64,000 bases of DNA from IMG/VR virus record IMGVR_UViG_3300050821_004459, positions 1 through 64,000 of that record; one strand, 5' to 3'. How positions within the stretch are numbered: the first letter of the stretch is position 1; each line of letters opens with the position of its first letter. Position numbers and translations under genes: made by a program. The DNA is from a virus. Shown here one piece after another: positions 7,827-16,025 of the stretch. Below the pieces are notes generated by a model. That model was not told where the DNA came from and made no database searches. It saw only the letters and a program-made list of their open reading frames with translations.

Positions 7827-7922
7827 ATGGTACCAGGATTCGAGCAGGGAGTAATACTGCTGCTGATCGTAATAGTGGCTGAACTGGCAATAATTATCGG
7901 ACTCATAGCAACGAGGCGATGA
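7827..7922 (+). CDS. Single-helix membrane micro-protein (31 aa)
   Basis: ATG at 7827 follows AGGAG by six bases. After MVPGFEQG the peptide is a 20-residue hydrophobic helix (VILLLIVIVAELAIIIGLIA) ending TRR, so the positive C-terminus should stay in the cytoplasm. It sits between a hypothetical gene and the helicase gene. The clear ribosome binding site and the amphipathic-free helix support a real gene; role unknown. Confidence 0.5.
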   Translation: MVPGFEQGVILLLIVIVAELAIIIGLIATRR

Positions 7923-7925
7923 ACT

Positions 7926-9878
7926 ATGCAGGCTGATATTACCACTGATGGCGAGTATGTACTCGCCAAGATCCCGTATGCGGGCGGCGCTGGCAAGGAC
8001 TGGGCGAAGATGGTGCCGGGCGCGAAGCCAAAGTATGAGAAGCGGGAAGGACAGAAGGATAAGTTTGTCTGCTGGCAGTACCCGCTTACCATGGACACCT
8101 GCCGGTCCTTCCGCCGCGTGTTCGGCGCGCAGCTGACCATCCGGCAGCCTCTTTCTGACTGGGCTCGCGCCGCCATCAAGGCTGGCGAGATGCTAGAAGA
8201 GATGCGATCCGGCGCTACGGTCAAGCTGAGCCGGACACATGAAGAGGCCCCATTCCTGGCGGCCGCCATTGAGGATCGTCCGTACCAGGCTAGCGGTGTT
8301 GGATTCATGACATTGGCGGGCCAGGGCATCCTCGGTGATGAGCCCGGCCTCGGCAAAACCTTGCAGACTATAGCTACATTGATTGAATGTGATGCCAAGA
8401 ACATCCTTGTCGGCTGCCCGCGTACCGCGACCTATGCCACATGGGAGCGTGAGGTCAACCGATGGGCCCCGGGGATAGCCACATTCGTGGCCCAGGGCTC
8501 TCACCAGCAGCGTGAGGATGTCATGAAGGCATTCTATTATCACACTGGTGGTCGTAAGATGCTCATCATTAATAACGAGATGATCAGGGCCAAGCGGATT
8601 GAGATCTGCCCTGATGGCGTGGAGCAGGTTAAGAGTAAGTGGCCCATGGAATGTCTCGAAGACAGCGATCACATGAAGAAGCATAAGACAATAGTCGAAC
8701 ATGAATGGCCATTCCTATTCGAGCAGACATGGGATGCGGTCGTCATCGATGAGGCTCACAATATGCTTGCCTCTACCGCTAACGTGCAGAGCAAGCGAAT
8801 CACACAAGGCCGGTATGGCGCGATTCTGCTCCGAAAGCGAGTTAGTAAGGATGGTGGTCTTGCTATCGCGCTATCTGGAACTCCTGGCAAATCAAATCTG
8901 ACCAGGCTCTGGGGAACACTGAACTGGTGCCGCCCCGACGTGTTCGGGAGCTACTGGAGATTTGCCGAAACCCATTTTGGAGTAACGGAAGGTCGCTACT
9001 CCAAGGTGATACAGCCCGACGCTAAAGGCAAGCCGGCCAAGGTTCCGAAGCCACTCGACGATGCTGCATGGGATGCGGCTATCCGGCCATACTACCTCGC
9101 ACGTACCAAAGAGATGGCAGCGCCCGACCTGCCCCCGATCATATACACAGGGACACCTAGCTTGATATCAGACAATAGCAGCAATTACATCTGGCTAGAT
9201 ATGGAGCCGAAGCAGCACCGAGCATACCGAGAGATGGCCGATCTGGCCGAGGCCCATATTCTTAATGGCAGGCTTATGGCCAATGGCACGCTCGCGGAGA
9301 TATCAAGACTTCGGCAATTTGCGATCACATATGGCAGGATGGATGGCGAGGACTTCAGGCCCGCTCTGCCGTCAAATAAGATCGACTGGTTCATGCAGTT
9401 CATGGAGGAGCGCGAGGGTAGCGACGCCAAGATAATCGTGGCATCCTCATTCACGCAGATAGTGCACCTGATTGAGGGGATACTGAATGATGCCGGCATT
9501 CACACACTGACGCTAACCGGGGCTACCAGCGACCGGAAGCGCCTGGAGCTAGTCCAGCAGTTCAATGACCCGGACAGCGAGGTACAGGTGGCCATCCTCA
9601 ACTCGAAGGCAGGCGGTGAGTCGATCACCCTTGATGCCTGCTGCGATGAAATGGTAATCATGGACCCACTCTGGACGGATGATGCACAGTTCCAGCTCGT
9701 CTCGCGAATCCACAGGGTATCGCGTATGCACCAGGTGACCGTACATCGTCCTATCAGCATAGGCACCGTAGAAGAATGGATCGCAGTCAACACAGACGAG
9801 CAGCGCGCAGTGGTACAGTCGTCTAAGCCGAAGGCACGCGAGGTAGCAGCCTTGGAGGCAGTCCGATGGGGAAAATGA
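7926..9878 (+). CDS. SNF2-family superfamily II DNA helicase/translocase
   Basis: 650 aa. Walker A-type motif I DEPGLGKT (about 140-147), motif Ia-like GCPRTATYATWE, motif II DEAH (about 275), motif III SGTP, and in the C-terminal RecA lobe the SNF2-like motifs ILNSKAGGESITL and RIHRVSRMHQVTVHRP (motifs V and VI). It probably hydrolyses ATP to translocate on double-stranded DNA during phage replication, recombination or repair. Length fits small SNF2/HepA-like phage helicases. A methyltransferase-like gene overlaps its end by 13 bases. Confidence 0.9.
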   Translation: MQADITTDGEYVLAKIPYAGGAGKDWAKMVPGAKPKYEKREGQKDKFVCWQYPLTMDTCRSFRRVFGAQLTIRQPLSDWARAAIKAGEMLEEMRSGATVKLSRTHEEAPFLAAAIEDRPYQASGVGFMTLAGQGILGDEPGLGKTLQTIATLIECDAKNILVGCPRTATYATWEREVNRWAPGIATFVAQGSHQQREDVMKAFYYHTGGRKMLIINNEMIRAKRIEICPDGVEQVKSKWPMECLEDSDHMKKHKTIVEHEWPFLFEQTWDAVVIDEAHNMLASTANVQSKRITQGRYGAILLRKRVSKDGGLAIALSGTPGKSNLTRLWGTLNWCRPDVFGSYWRFAETHFGVTEGRYSKVIQPDAKGKPAKVPKPLDDAAWDAAIRPYYLARTKEMAAPDLPPIIYTGTPSLISDNSSNYIWLDMEPKQHRAYREMADLAEAHILNGRLMANGTLAEISRLRQFAITYGRMDGEDFRPALPSNKIDWFMQFMEEREGSDAKIIVASSFTQIVHLIEGILNDAGIHTLTLTGATSDRKRLELVQQFNDPDSEVQVAILNSKAGGESITLDACCDEMVIMDPLWTDDAQFQLVSRIHRVSRMHQVTVHRPISIGTVEEWIAVNTDEQRAVVQSSKPKAREVAALEAVRWGK

Positions 9879-10627
9879 TAACTGTCAGGGAAGCTATCGA
9901 TCAGCTAGATGCGAATACAGAATGGAAGAAATTCCAGCTGAATTATCCAGAAGCCAAGCTCGGCAGATTCTCCATTGAGAAATTCAGCATCGGCAAGATT
10001 GACAAGCATAGGGCAGAGATCATAGCTAAGGAAGGTATGGATCGTGACCCGGGCTCGGGTACATTCACTAGACTAGTCGAGACTGTGCCTGGTGCTGGTG
10101 AAAATGGTTCTAATCTCCGTAAGATATGGATGAGTGATACTCGGGCCGAGATAATGGAACACACACCATTGTTCAATAGGCTCTGGTGGGCCGAATTGGA
10201 TAGTGGTCCTGGCATTAGGCTGCTCATTAACGGGCTTGGTCTTGGTGTAGCAGTACACGGTGCACTCCAGTACAAGATATCACACATTGACGTTGTGGAA
10301 CATAACGAAGCAATTGTTGATCTTGTTAGGCCACTCATAACAGATGACAGGGTTACCATTCATAGTGGCGATGCATATGATATGCAATGGCCACGTGGGA
10401 CTAAATGGGATTTCGCCTGGCATGATATCTGGCCAGCGATTGATGATGATAATCTACCCGGTATGCGGAAGCTACACGCGAAGTACCGGAAGCGAGTCTA
10501 CTGGCAGGGCTGCTGGCAGTACCAGGGCTGCCTGAAGATGGCTAGCATAACTCGTCGGGCAAGAAACGGAACACTGGGGGTCGAGGAAGCCATGGACGCC
10601 CTCATAGGAAGGGTTATACTGTTATGA
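9866..10627 (+). CDS. Class I SAM-dependent methyltransferase-like / spermidine-synthase-fold protein
   Basis: 253 aa. Residues 105-200 show a Rossmann methyltransferase core: LLINGLGLGVAVHGAL (SAM-binding glycine loop), HIDVVEHNEAIVDLV (acidic end of strand 2), VTIHSGDAYD, and WDFAWHDIWP (motif IV region). This order resembles spermidine synthase-like methyltransferases. Substrate not predictable. Start at 9866 overlaps the helicase gene; an in-frame ATG at 9875 is an alternative. ATGA overlap with the next gene. Confidence 0.7.
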   Translation: MGKMITVREAIDQLDANTEWKKFQLNYPEAKLGRFSIEKFSIGKIDKHRAEIIAKEGMDRDPGSGTFTRLVETVPGAGENGSNLRKIWMSDTRAEIMEHTPLFNRLWWAELDSGPGIRLLINGLGLGVAVHGALQYKISHIDVVEHNEAIVDLVRPLITDDRVTIHSGDAYDMQWPRGTKWDFAWHDIWPAIDDDNLPGMRKLHAKYRKRVYWQGCWQYQGCLKMASITRRARNGTLGVEEAMDALIGRVILL

Positions 10628-10848
10628 GCGAAGTAATCATCGAGCGGTCGGTCATATACCGAGTGATCCGCCCAATGAACAAGCCACTCGATGCCATATC
10701 GTGGGGCAAGATTATTCATGCCACGAGTGCGGCCGAGTTGTCAGCAGAGATAGCTATCGGGGCAGAGGACCGAAACATTAATATCATCCACACAGAGTCC
10801 AGGGTGTTCCAGGAGGTGTCCGAGGCAGATGTCACTGACGAGGATTAA
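10624..10848 (+). CDS. Hypothetical protein (74 aa)
   Basis: ATGA overlap with the methyltransferase gene. Beta strands IIERSVIYRVIRP and NINIIHTESRVF, acidic C-terminus. No family recognised. Confidence 0.5.
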   Translation: MSEVIIERSVIYRVIRPMNKPLDAISWGKIIHATSAAELSAEIAIGAEDRNINIIHTESRVFQEVSEADVTDED

Positions 10849-11923
10849 TGGCTGGAAGATATATGGGGCGCTCACCAGGCCCATGACCGGCCGATCCGCA
10901 GAGCAGTACATCAAGGAGAAATATGAAGAGACACCTGATGCTGCGGGGATGCTTGTGCGATCCGCCTGGAACTATGGGATATCGGCCAGGTCGTCTAGTC
11001 AGGGGTATTTTGCGGTCCATGTCAGAAGCCGAGAGCCCGCCCGATTCCTCATTGAAGAGGGGTCACTCGCGTCGATAATCCTTGAGCATGGCCCCGGAAA
11101 TACCGAAAGTAATCGACCTCATCGCCCCGTTCCGGTAGCGGCGCGTCCGGCGGTACGGTACGATAAGCCTATCGCTCCACTACGTCTCAAAAATGTAAGA
11201 CCCCTGAAGGAGAAGGTTATGGCCACCCGCACTGCCACGTCCAAGTCCAAAGCCAAGTCTGCGCCAGTCGAGGAACCAGAAGAGGTCGACGACGACCTGG
11301 AGCTGGAGGACGAGGAACTGGAAGACGAAGACGACGAGGAACTGGAAGACGAGGACGACGAGCTGGACGATGAAGAGGAGGATGAAGAGGAGGAGGATGA
11401 GGACGAGGATGAAGAGGAGGATGACGACGACGAGGATGACGAAGACGACGACACCCCCGACTACACCCCGTACGCATCCAAGCCCATCACACCCGTCATG
11501 CAGGACTTTGCTGCATGGATGGACTTCGCCATCTTCGAGCCCACTGGTACTTCCATCGCTGAGGTTGGCGCGGATGACCCGGTTCGCCTAGTCGCCATCG
11601 CTGGTACTGCCCGCATGGAGTTCCAGCGATCGGCCTTCAACAAGGAGCGCCGGTCCGAGCGTCAGGCCGAGGCTGCGGCGGCCAAGGCCGCCAAGGCTGC
11701 TGCGCCTAAGGCCAAGCCCGCCGCCAAGGCGTCGGCCAAGCCGGTTGCCAAGGCGTCGGCCAAGCCGGTTGCCAAGGCCAAGGCTGCTGCGCCAGTCGCT
11801 AAGGTCGCCACCAAGGCTAGGCCGGCTGCCGCCAAGGCTGCTACCGCCAAGGCCACAGCTGCGACTGCGAAGCCCGCCGGGGGTCGCCCGGTCACCCGCA
11901 AGAAGGGTGCAGCTCCCTACTAA
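10829..11923 (+). CDS. Protein with globular N-terminus, poly-acidic linker and Ala/Lys/Pro-rich histone-like tail
   Basis: 364 aa if read from 10829. Residues 1-120 look globular (WKIYGALTRPMTGRSAEQYI, SSQGYFAVHVRSREPARFL). Residues about 146-210 are almost only Asp and Glu. Residues 211-270 (PVMQDFAAWMDFAIFEPTG) look globular; the last 85 are Ala/Lys/Pro repeats (KPVAKASAKPVAKA) like histone H1-type tails. A good GGAGAAGG before an in-frame ATG at 11220 suggests a second product, or the true gene, starting there. The basic tail implies nucleic-acid binding. Last gene before a structured region. Confidence 0.6.
   Translation: MSLTRINGWKIYGALTRPMTGRSAEQYIKEKYEETPDAAGMLVRSAWNYGISARSSSQGYFAVHVRSREPARFLIEEGSLASIILEHGPGNTESNRPHRPVPVAARPAVRYDKPIAPLRLKNVRPLKEKVMATRTATSKSKAKSAPVEEPEEVDDDLELEDEELEDEDDEELEDEDDELDDEEEDEEEEDEDEDEEEDDDDEDDEDDDTPDYTPYASKPITPVMQDFAAWMDFAIFEPTGTSIAEVGADDPVRLVAIAGTARMEFQRSAFNKERRSERQAEAAAAKAAKAAAPKAKPAAKASAKPVAKASAKPVAKAKAAAPVAKVATKARPAAAKAATAKATAATAKPAGGRPVTRKKGAAPY
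11726..11773 (+). repeat. Two direct 24-bp repeats in the basic tail
   Basis: The unit beginning AAGGCGTCGGCCAAGCC occurs at 11726-11749 and again at 11750-11773, encoding two copies of an Ala/Lys/Pro/Val octapeptide. Such repeats can expand or contract by slippage. Confidence 0.75.
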
Positions 11924-11940
11924 ACCGCTAGACCGCTTTG

Positions 11941-12260
11941 CCTGCTGCCCCACCTCGGCAGGTAAAGTGACAGGGACTCCTGGATACCCCGTAGTTCAGG
12001 AGTCCCGCCAAAGCTTCCCTGGTGCAACTAGCGTGTCGTGACGCTGGGGTCCAGAGCATCAGGGGAGGTGGAAAGACCAGCCCCGCGAACGGACTGAACG
12101 GAGAGTCTAGCCAATGTCGAATCTCCTCCTCTGGGACGGCAAAGGCATAGCTTCGGGCAGTACCGATTGCGGGGCTGGTTCTGCTCGGCCCGTTGCTCGG
12201 ACGGGCCGAGCGGACAAAAGCCACTCGGCTCGTGACCCCGCCCGGGCACGAGCCGAGTGC
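11941..12260 (+). ncRNA. Highly structured untranslated region, five stable inverted repeats
   Basis: Between 11924 and 12304 no convincing gene is present. The DNA holds CCTGC/GCAGG (11941-11962); perfect GGGACTCCTG/CAGGAGTCCC (11973-11982 and 11997-12006); perfect 11-bp ACCAGCCCCGC/GCGGGGCTGGT spanning 12076-12086 and 12169-12179; perfect 11-bp GCTCGGCCCGT/ACGGGCCGAGC (12183-12193, 12201-12211); and perfect 13-bp CACTCGGCTCGTG/CACGAGCCGAGTG (12222-12234, 12247-12259). So many exact arms in tandem suggest a structured RNA or multi-hairpin terminator. A frame at 12114-12308 exists but its composition is explained by the repeats. Confidence 0.5.
12222..12259 (+). terminator. Perfect 13-bp hairpin
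   Basis: Arms 12222-12234 and 12247-12259 with a 12-nt loop, immediately preceded by another perfect 11-bp hairpin (12183-12211). Tandem hairpins of this kind, lacking a U tract, are common actinobacterial transcription stops. It would insulate the replication genes from the surface cassette. Confidence 0.5.
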
Positions 12261-12304
12261 TATGTCAGGAATGAGCCTGACCCACTCAATCCTAGAGTTT
12301 GGCT

Positions 12305-12442
12305 ATGATTAGTGTCGAATGGCGCTGGTATATAAGCGGCAAGCAAGCGCCGCAGCCGCAGCCGTTTGAGGATATCAATATTTGCGAGATCGAGATAGAA
12401 CCAGAGAAGGTCAAGATCTACTATCTTCGGCTGACTAAATAG
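12305..12442 (+). CDS. Micro-protein (45 aa)
   Basis: ATG at 12305; sequence begins MISVEWRWYISGKQAP and ends with acidic/basic strands (EIEIEPEKVKIYYLRLTK). Its pattern is protein-like and it sits in the otherwise empty leader of the glycosyltransferase gene, 22 bases before its start. The ribosome binding site is weak. It may be a leader peptide or a small structural protein. Confidence 0.4.
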   Translation: MISVEWRWYISGKQAPQPQPFEDINICEIEIEPEKVKIYYLRLTK

Positions 12443-12464
12443 CCGATAACCAAAGGGAAACCAA

Positions 12465-13706
12465 GTGACTCCAAGCAACGATGAGTTTTCCTGGATGAGG
12501 GCAAGGACTACCAACCATGCCAATCCAGCCAGAGCAGTTTCAGCCTGCGACATTACCACCCGCAGCGATCTAGAATCTATGCTGGCAAATACCGTGCCAC
12601 ACAAGCTATCGCCGAGGATTGTAGCTCTCATCCCGGCCCACAATGAGCAAGAGGACATCGGCAATACAATTCAGTCTCTTCTAGATCAGACTAGAAGACT
12701 GGATGACATTATCGTTATCTCGGATAACTCTACGGACTGGACTGTAGTAATCGCCAATCTGTACGGTGTCCGGGTGATCGAAACGGAAGGCAACACCCAC
12801 CGCAAGTCCGGCGCACTAAACATGGCATGGAACAAGTACTGCCAGACCGCCGACATCATCATCTGCGCTGATGGTGATACTACGATGCCTCCGCACGCGG
12901 TAGCCGACTGGGAAGCGGAGTTCGCTAATGATCCCCAACTTGGAGGGTCATCGAGTCAGCCAATCATGACGGGCAAGGGCTACCTGCCTAGGCTGCAAAG
13001 GTACGAGTTCGCAAAGAGCGCAACACAGACCCTAAGCCGTGGCTGGTGCCGGGTGATATCTGGTACTGGATGCGCGTTCCGGAATATCGCTCTACAAGCA
13101 GTGGCCGCCCGTCCGAACCAGGAAGGCCCCTGGACTTACGAAAGCGTAGTCGAGGACTACCACCTCACATACCGACTCCGGCAGAAGGGCTGGAAATGCT
13201 GGATGTCGGAAACGGTCTTCTGCTACACCGGTAGCATGAAGACATGGAAGTCACTCTGGTATCAGCGTATCAAGTGGGAAGCCGGCACATGCGGTGACTT
13301 GCTTCGATTCGGGTGCAATCGCCTGAACTACCGCGAGTGGCTACAGCGCGGATTCCTGTTCATGAACATCAGCTTCTGGATGATATGGACTGCCCTGAAC
13401 GGTACCGAGGCAATCGTCGACCCCGGGCGCTTCAACTGGAAGTGGCAGCTACTGACGGGATTCCTCATGCTAGTGGAATTCATCCATGTCCGACGCATCC
13501 GAGGACACGACTGGGCGCGCGACTGGAAAGATACCCTGCTAGCGGTCCTCCTCGTGCACATGATCATCTATAACCTGATTGCTATCGCCTGGGGCGTAGT
13601 GAGCTGGTACAAGGTGCTAAGTGCATCTATGGGCGATCTATGGGCCCCGCAGTACAAAGCCGAGGGCATGCAGGCCGAAGCGATGAAGGTGGGTATCGAC
13701 TCATGA
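12465..13706 (+). CDS. Processive family 2 glycosyltransferase, membrane-bound (PgaC/NodC/cellulose-synthase-like)
   Basis: 413 aa, GTG start. The GT2 core has VALIPAHNEQEDIGNTIQSL (nucleotide-sugar site, about 45-65), a first Asp region DDIIVISDNSTD, the DGDT metal motif (about 135), the VVEDYHLTYRLRQKG catalytic-base motif (about 228), and WYQRIKWEAG, equivalent to the Q-x-x-RW product-channel motif. C-terminal hydrophobic helices (about 300-320, 330-345 and 365-385) anchor it. These features fit synthases of beta-linked polysaccharides such as poly-GlcNAc or cellulose. The deacetylase-like gene overlaps its stop by four bases, as in pgaC-pgaB-type pairs. Confidence 0.9.
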   Translation: MTPSNDEFSWMRARTTNHANPARAVSACDITTRSDLESMLANTVPHKLSPRIVALIPAHNEQEDIGNTIQSLLDQTRRLDDIIVISDNSTDWTVVIANLYGVRVIETEGNTHRKSGALNMAWNKYCQTADIIICADGDTTMPPHAVADWEAEFANDPQLGGSSSQPIMTGKGYLPRLQRYEFAKSATQTLSRGWCRVISGTGCAFRNIALQAVAARPNQEGPWTYESVVEDYHLTYRLRQKGWKCWMSETVFCYTGSMKTWKSLWYQRIKWEAGTCGDLLRFGCNRLNYREWLQRGFLFMNISFWMIWTALNGTEAIVDPGRFNWKWQLLTGFLMLVEFIHVRRIRGHDWARDWKDTLLAVLLVHMIIYNLIAIAWGVVSWYKVLSASMGDLWAPQYKAEGMQAEAMKVGIDS

Positions 13707-14797
13707 GCTTCCGTCGCCGCCGTTACATGATGATAGGCATCTTCTCCACCATTCTAGTAGTCATAATCGCTGGCTCTATGCTGGTGATACACACCGTGGT
13801 GCTCACGTATGGATCTAGCAATACAGAATCATCATCGGCAACCGCCCCGGCATCAACCCTGGCGAGCGTCAAGCAGGTAGCCGGCCATAAGGTTCCGGTA
13901 GCCACCGCATCGCAGGTCCCGGTCCTAGTATATCACGAGATGGATAATGACTGTGCGGCATCTGCTCCGATCTGCCAATCACATGACTATGAGAGCGTGA
14001 GTACATCCCAGTTCACGGCCGAGATGGCCTGGATGTACGATCAGGGCTACCACACAGTGACAATGAGTCAGTACCTCGCTTGGCTAGCAAACAAGCAGTA
14101 CAAGCTACCCACGAAGCCATTCTTCATCACGGTAGACAATGGCATCGGTGACTTCCTAGAGGGAGCACAGCCGATCCTCTACCACTACCGTTTCACAGCC
14201 GTCGCATTCCTCGTGACCGGGTTCGCGGATGGCGCGAATGGCAAATGCGGCCCAAAGATCAGCGGGGTAAATGTCCAGCCGGAGTGCCCAAAGGGCGACA
14301 TTGGATGGGATCTGACATGGCCACAGCTCAAGGCCCTAAGTCCAAGCGTCTACTCGTTTAGTATCGAGGCTGGGCAGGACGGGCATTACCAGCAAGACTA
14401 TGACAAGAACTGCTTCGCCTTCAATGCCTGTAAGCTACCTGGCGAGAGCGACGCAGCATACACTATCCGGGTCAAGTCGGAGATGTCAGATGGCATTGCC
14501 GAGCTGACCTCGGAGCTGGGCAGTCGTTTCAACGGGGATGCCTGGGTCGTGCCATACTCCGACCTGGGCTATACCTGTCCGAAGACCTGCACAGCATACG
14601 AGAGTTACGACGGGCCAAGCGGATGGCTAGTTTCCTACGCCGCCACCACGTTCCACGCGGCATTCGTCCAAGACCCGACGCGGAATGGCATTCGCAACGA
14701 GCGGTTCCGCTATGAAATTCACGCACTCGATACACTGTCCGACTTCAAGTCTGCCATTAATGGCTACTTGTTGTCACAGTCCTGGGCATGGAGGTGA
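13703..14797 (+). CDS. Polysaccharide-deacetylase-fold (CE4/NodB-like) membrane-anchored protein, active site apparently altered
   Basis: 364 aa from ATG 13703 (ATGA overlap with GT2). An N-terminal RRRRY then a 25-residue hydrophobic helix anchors it outside the membrane. VPVLVYHEMDND matches the CE4 strand 1 region. The usual FDDG metal motif is VDNGIGD, keeping one Asp, and the usual SHSxxH motif appears as FSIEAGQDGH, lacking the normal His pair. Four to six cysteines (CAASAPIC, CPKTC) suggest extracellular disulfides. It may be a degenerate deacetylase that binds rather than cleaves, or a divergent enzyme. Partner of the GT2 by position. Confidence 0.75.
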   Translation: MSFRRRRYMMIGIFSTILVVIIAGSMLVIHTVVLTYGSSNTESSSATAPASTLASVKQVAGHKVPVATASQVPVLVYHEMDNDCAASAPICQSHDYESVSTSQFTAEMAWMYDQGYHTVTMSQYLAWLANKQYKLPTKPFFITVDNGIGDFLEGAQPILYHYRFTAVAFLVTGFADGANGKCGPKISGVNVQPECPKGDIGWDLTWPQLKALSPSVYSFSIEAGQDGHYQQDYDKNCFAFNACKLPGESDAAYTIRVKSEMSDGIAELTSELGSRFNGDAWVVPYSDLGYTCPKTCTAYESYDGPSGWLVSYAATTFHAAFVQDPTRNGIRNERFRYEIHALDTLSDFKSAINGYLLSQSWAWR

Positions 14798-15819
14798 ATC
14801 CAATTGACAGCCCACGACGTAATAAATGGCGCATACATCTTCCTCTACATAAATACCGCGATCGCATTCTGTTCAGCGATCGGGGGCCTACCTCGGCCGA
14901 AGTTTCTGAGGCGCAGCAGGTAAGAATCAGGGACCGCAGGAGGTTCCTGGCAACAATCGGCATATCGGCTGCCGGTCTAATAGTGGCCGGATCAGATGCG
15001 GAGATATCAATGAGGACTCGAAACGCAGTAGGCGAGCACACGGCAACTACGGCCCCGGTTTGTAGTTGGGGGCAGCCAGCTTTCGCACACCAGCCCCCGG
15101 CGACTACCCCGCCGCCCGTGGTGGTTACACCTCCTCCGACGTACACCTTTGCCGATGAGTTCAACGGCCCTGCGGGCACACTGCCCAGCGCGACCAACTG
15201 GCTTTGGGATGTCGGTTCTGGGGCCTCTATCGGCGGAAACAATGAGACCGAGAACTACGTCAAGTCAACTGCCAACTCTTATCTCGACGGCAACGGGCAC
15301 CTCGTTATTGCTGTCACCCCGGCCGACGGCGGCGGGTTCAACAGCGCGAGGATTAAGAGCAACTTCCACCAGCAGTTCGGACACTGGGAGGCATCCATTG
15401 CGGTACCGAATGTGCCGGGATGCTGGCCTGCGTTCTGGCTGCTCGGTGAAGGCTCCTGGCCGGGCTGCGGCGAGATCGACGTCATGGAGAACTACGGTAC
15501 CGGTTTCACCGAGGGCACAATCTGGAACGGCATCGCTACCGCTAGCCAGGGTGGCCGCGCTAGTAACCAGATGGACGGCGGGTTCCATACCTATCGCCTG
15601 GACTGGGCAAAGGGTTCGGTACAACTGTTCATTGACAATACCCTGTATGCATCCGCCACGCCGTCCAATCTTACGCCGTGGCCGTTCGACAACAACGGTG
15701 GCTCGTACTGTCTGCTCAACATCGCGACCAACGGCACCGGTACGAACAGCGTTAACCCGAACCCGTCTCTGCTCCCATCAGCCAAGATGGTCATCGACTA
15801 CGTGCACTGCTGGAGCTAG
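14788..15819 (+). CDS. Secreted family 16 glycoside hydrolase (beta-glucanase-like)
   Basis: 343 aa. An RRRFLATIGISAAGLIVAG segment (about 50-70) resembles a twin-arginine or lipoprotein-type membrane/export signal placed after an unusually long cytoplasmic N-terminus. A Pro/Thr linker follows, then the GH16 fold with FADEFNGP, FGHWEASIAVP, WPAFWLLGE and the catalytic GEIDVMENYG, which keeps both glutamates of the E-x-D-x-x-E motif. The end, MVIDYVHCWS, matches GH16 closing strands. It should cleave beta-1,3/1,4-glucan-like polymers outside the cell. Overlaps the deacetylase-like gene, so same operon. Confidence 0.9.
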   Translation: MEVNPIDSPRRNKWRIHLPLHKYRDRILFSDRGPTSAEVSEAQQVRIRDRRRFLATIGISAAGLIVAGSDAEISMRTRNAVGEHTATTAPVCSWGQPAFAHQPPATTPPPVVVTPPPTYTFADEFNGPAGTLPSATNWLWDVGSGASIGGNNETENYVKSTANSYLDGNGHLVIAVTPADGGGFNSARIKSNFHQQFGHWEASIAVPNVPGCWPAFWLLGEGSWPGCGEIDVMENYGTGFTEGTIWNGIATASQGGRASNQMDGGFHTYRLDWAKGSVQLFIDNTLYASATPSNLTPWPFDNNGGSYCLLNIATNGTGTNSVNPNPSLLPSAKMVIDYVHCWS

Positions 15820-15821
15820 CC

Positions 15822-15992
15822 ATGAGACGAGTTCTGACTGGTTGCTCAAACTGCAAGAGATGCTGTGGAAGTGCAGCAGGCAATGCTACCGTAGGTACAG
15901 CGAGACTTGCTAGTAGCATAATGACCGGGTCATTCCTTATTCCGAAGAGGAAATGCGGCGTTTGCGGACACAAGCCGAAAGACCATAAGTGA
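15822..15992 (+). CDS. Cysteine-rich micro-protein, zinc-ribbon type (56 aa)
   Basis: ATG at 15822, three bases after the GH16 stop. Contains CSNCKRCC near the N-terminus and CGVCGHKPKDHK at the C-terminus: two C-x2-C knuckles separated by about 32 residues, suitable for one zinc. Another frame over the same DNA gives a long but Arg/Ser-rich shadow. The ordered cysteine pairs favour this reading. Confidence 0.6.
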   Translation: MRRVLTGCSNCKRCCGSAAGNATVGTARLASSIMTGSFLIPKRKCGVCGHKPKDHK

Positions 15993-16025
15993 TAATCGGC
16001 ATACAATCCCAGAGGAGGGACTGCT

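Noticed and set aside
11119-11454. A poly-serine frame on the - strand
   Set aside because: Exact complement of the GAC/GAG-rich acidic segment of the 10829 gene; an artefact of low complexity.
12114-12308. A 64-aa + strand frame in the structured region
   Set aside because: It spans three perfect hairpins and its later part is Arg/Ala/Ser-rich as expected from repeat DNA. The 12305 frame is more protein-like.
15149-15913. A 254-aa + strand frame overlapping the GH16 gene
   Set aside because: Arg/Ser/Thr-rich out-of-frame shadow of a clear GH16 enzyme; no domain.
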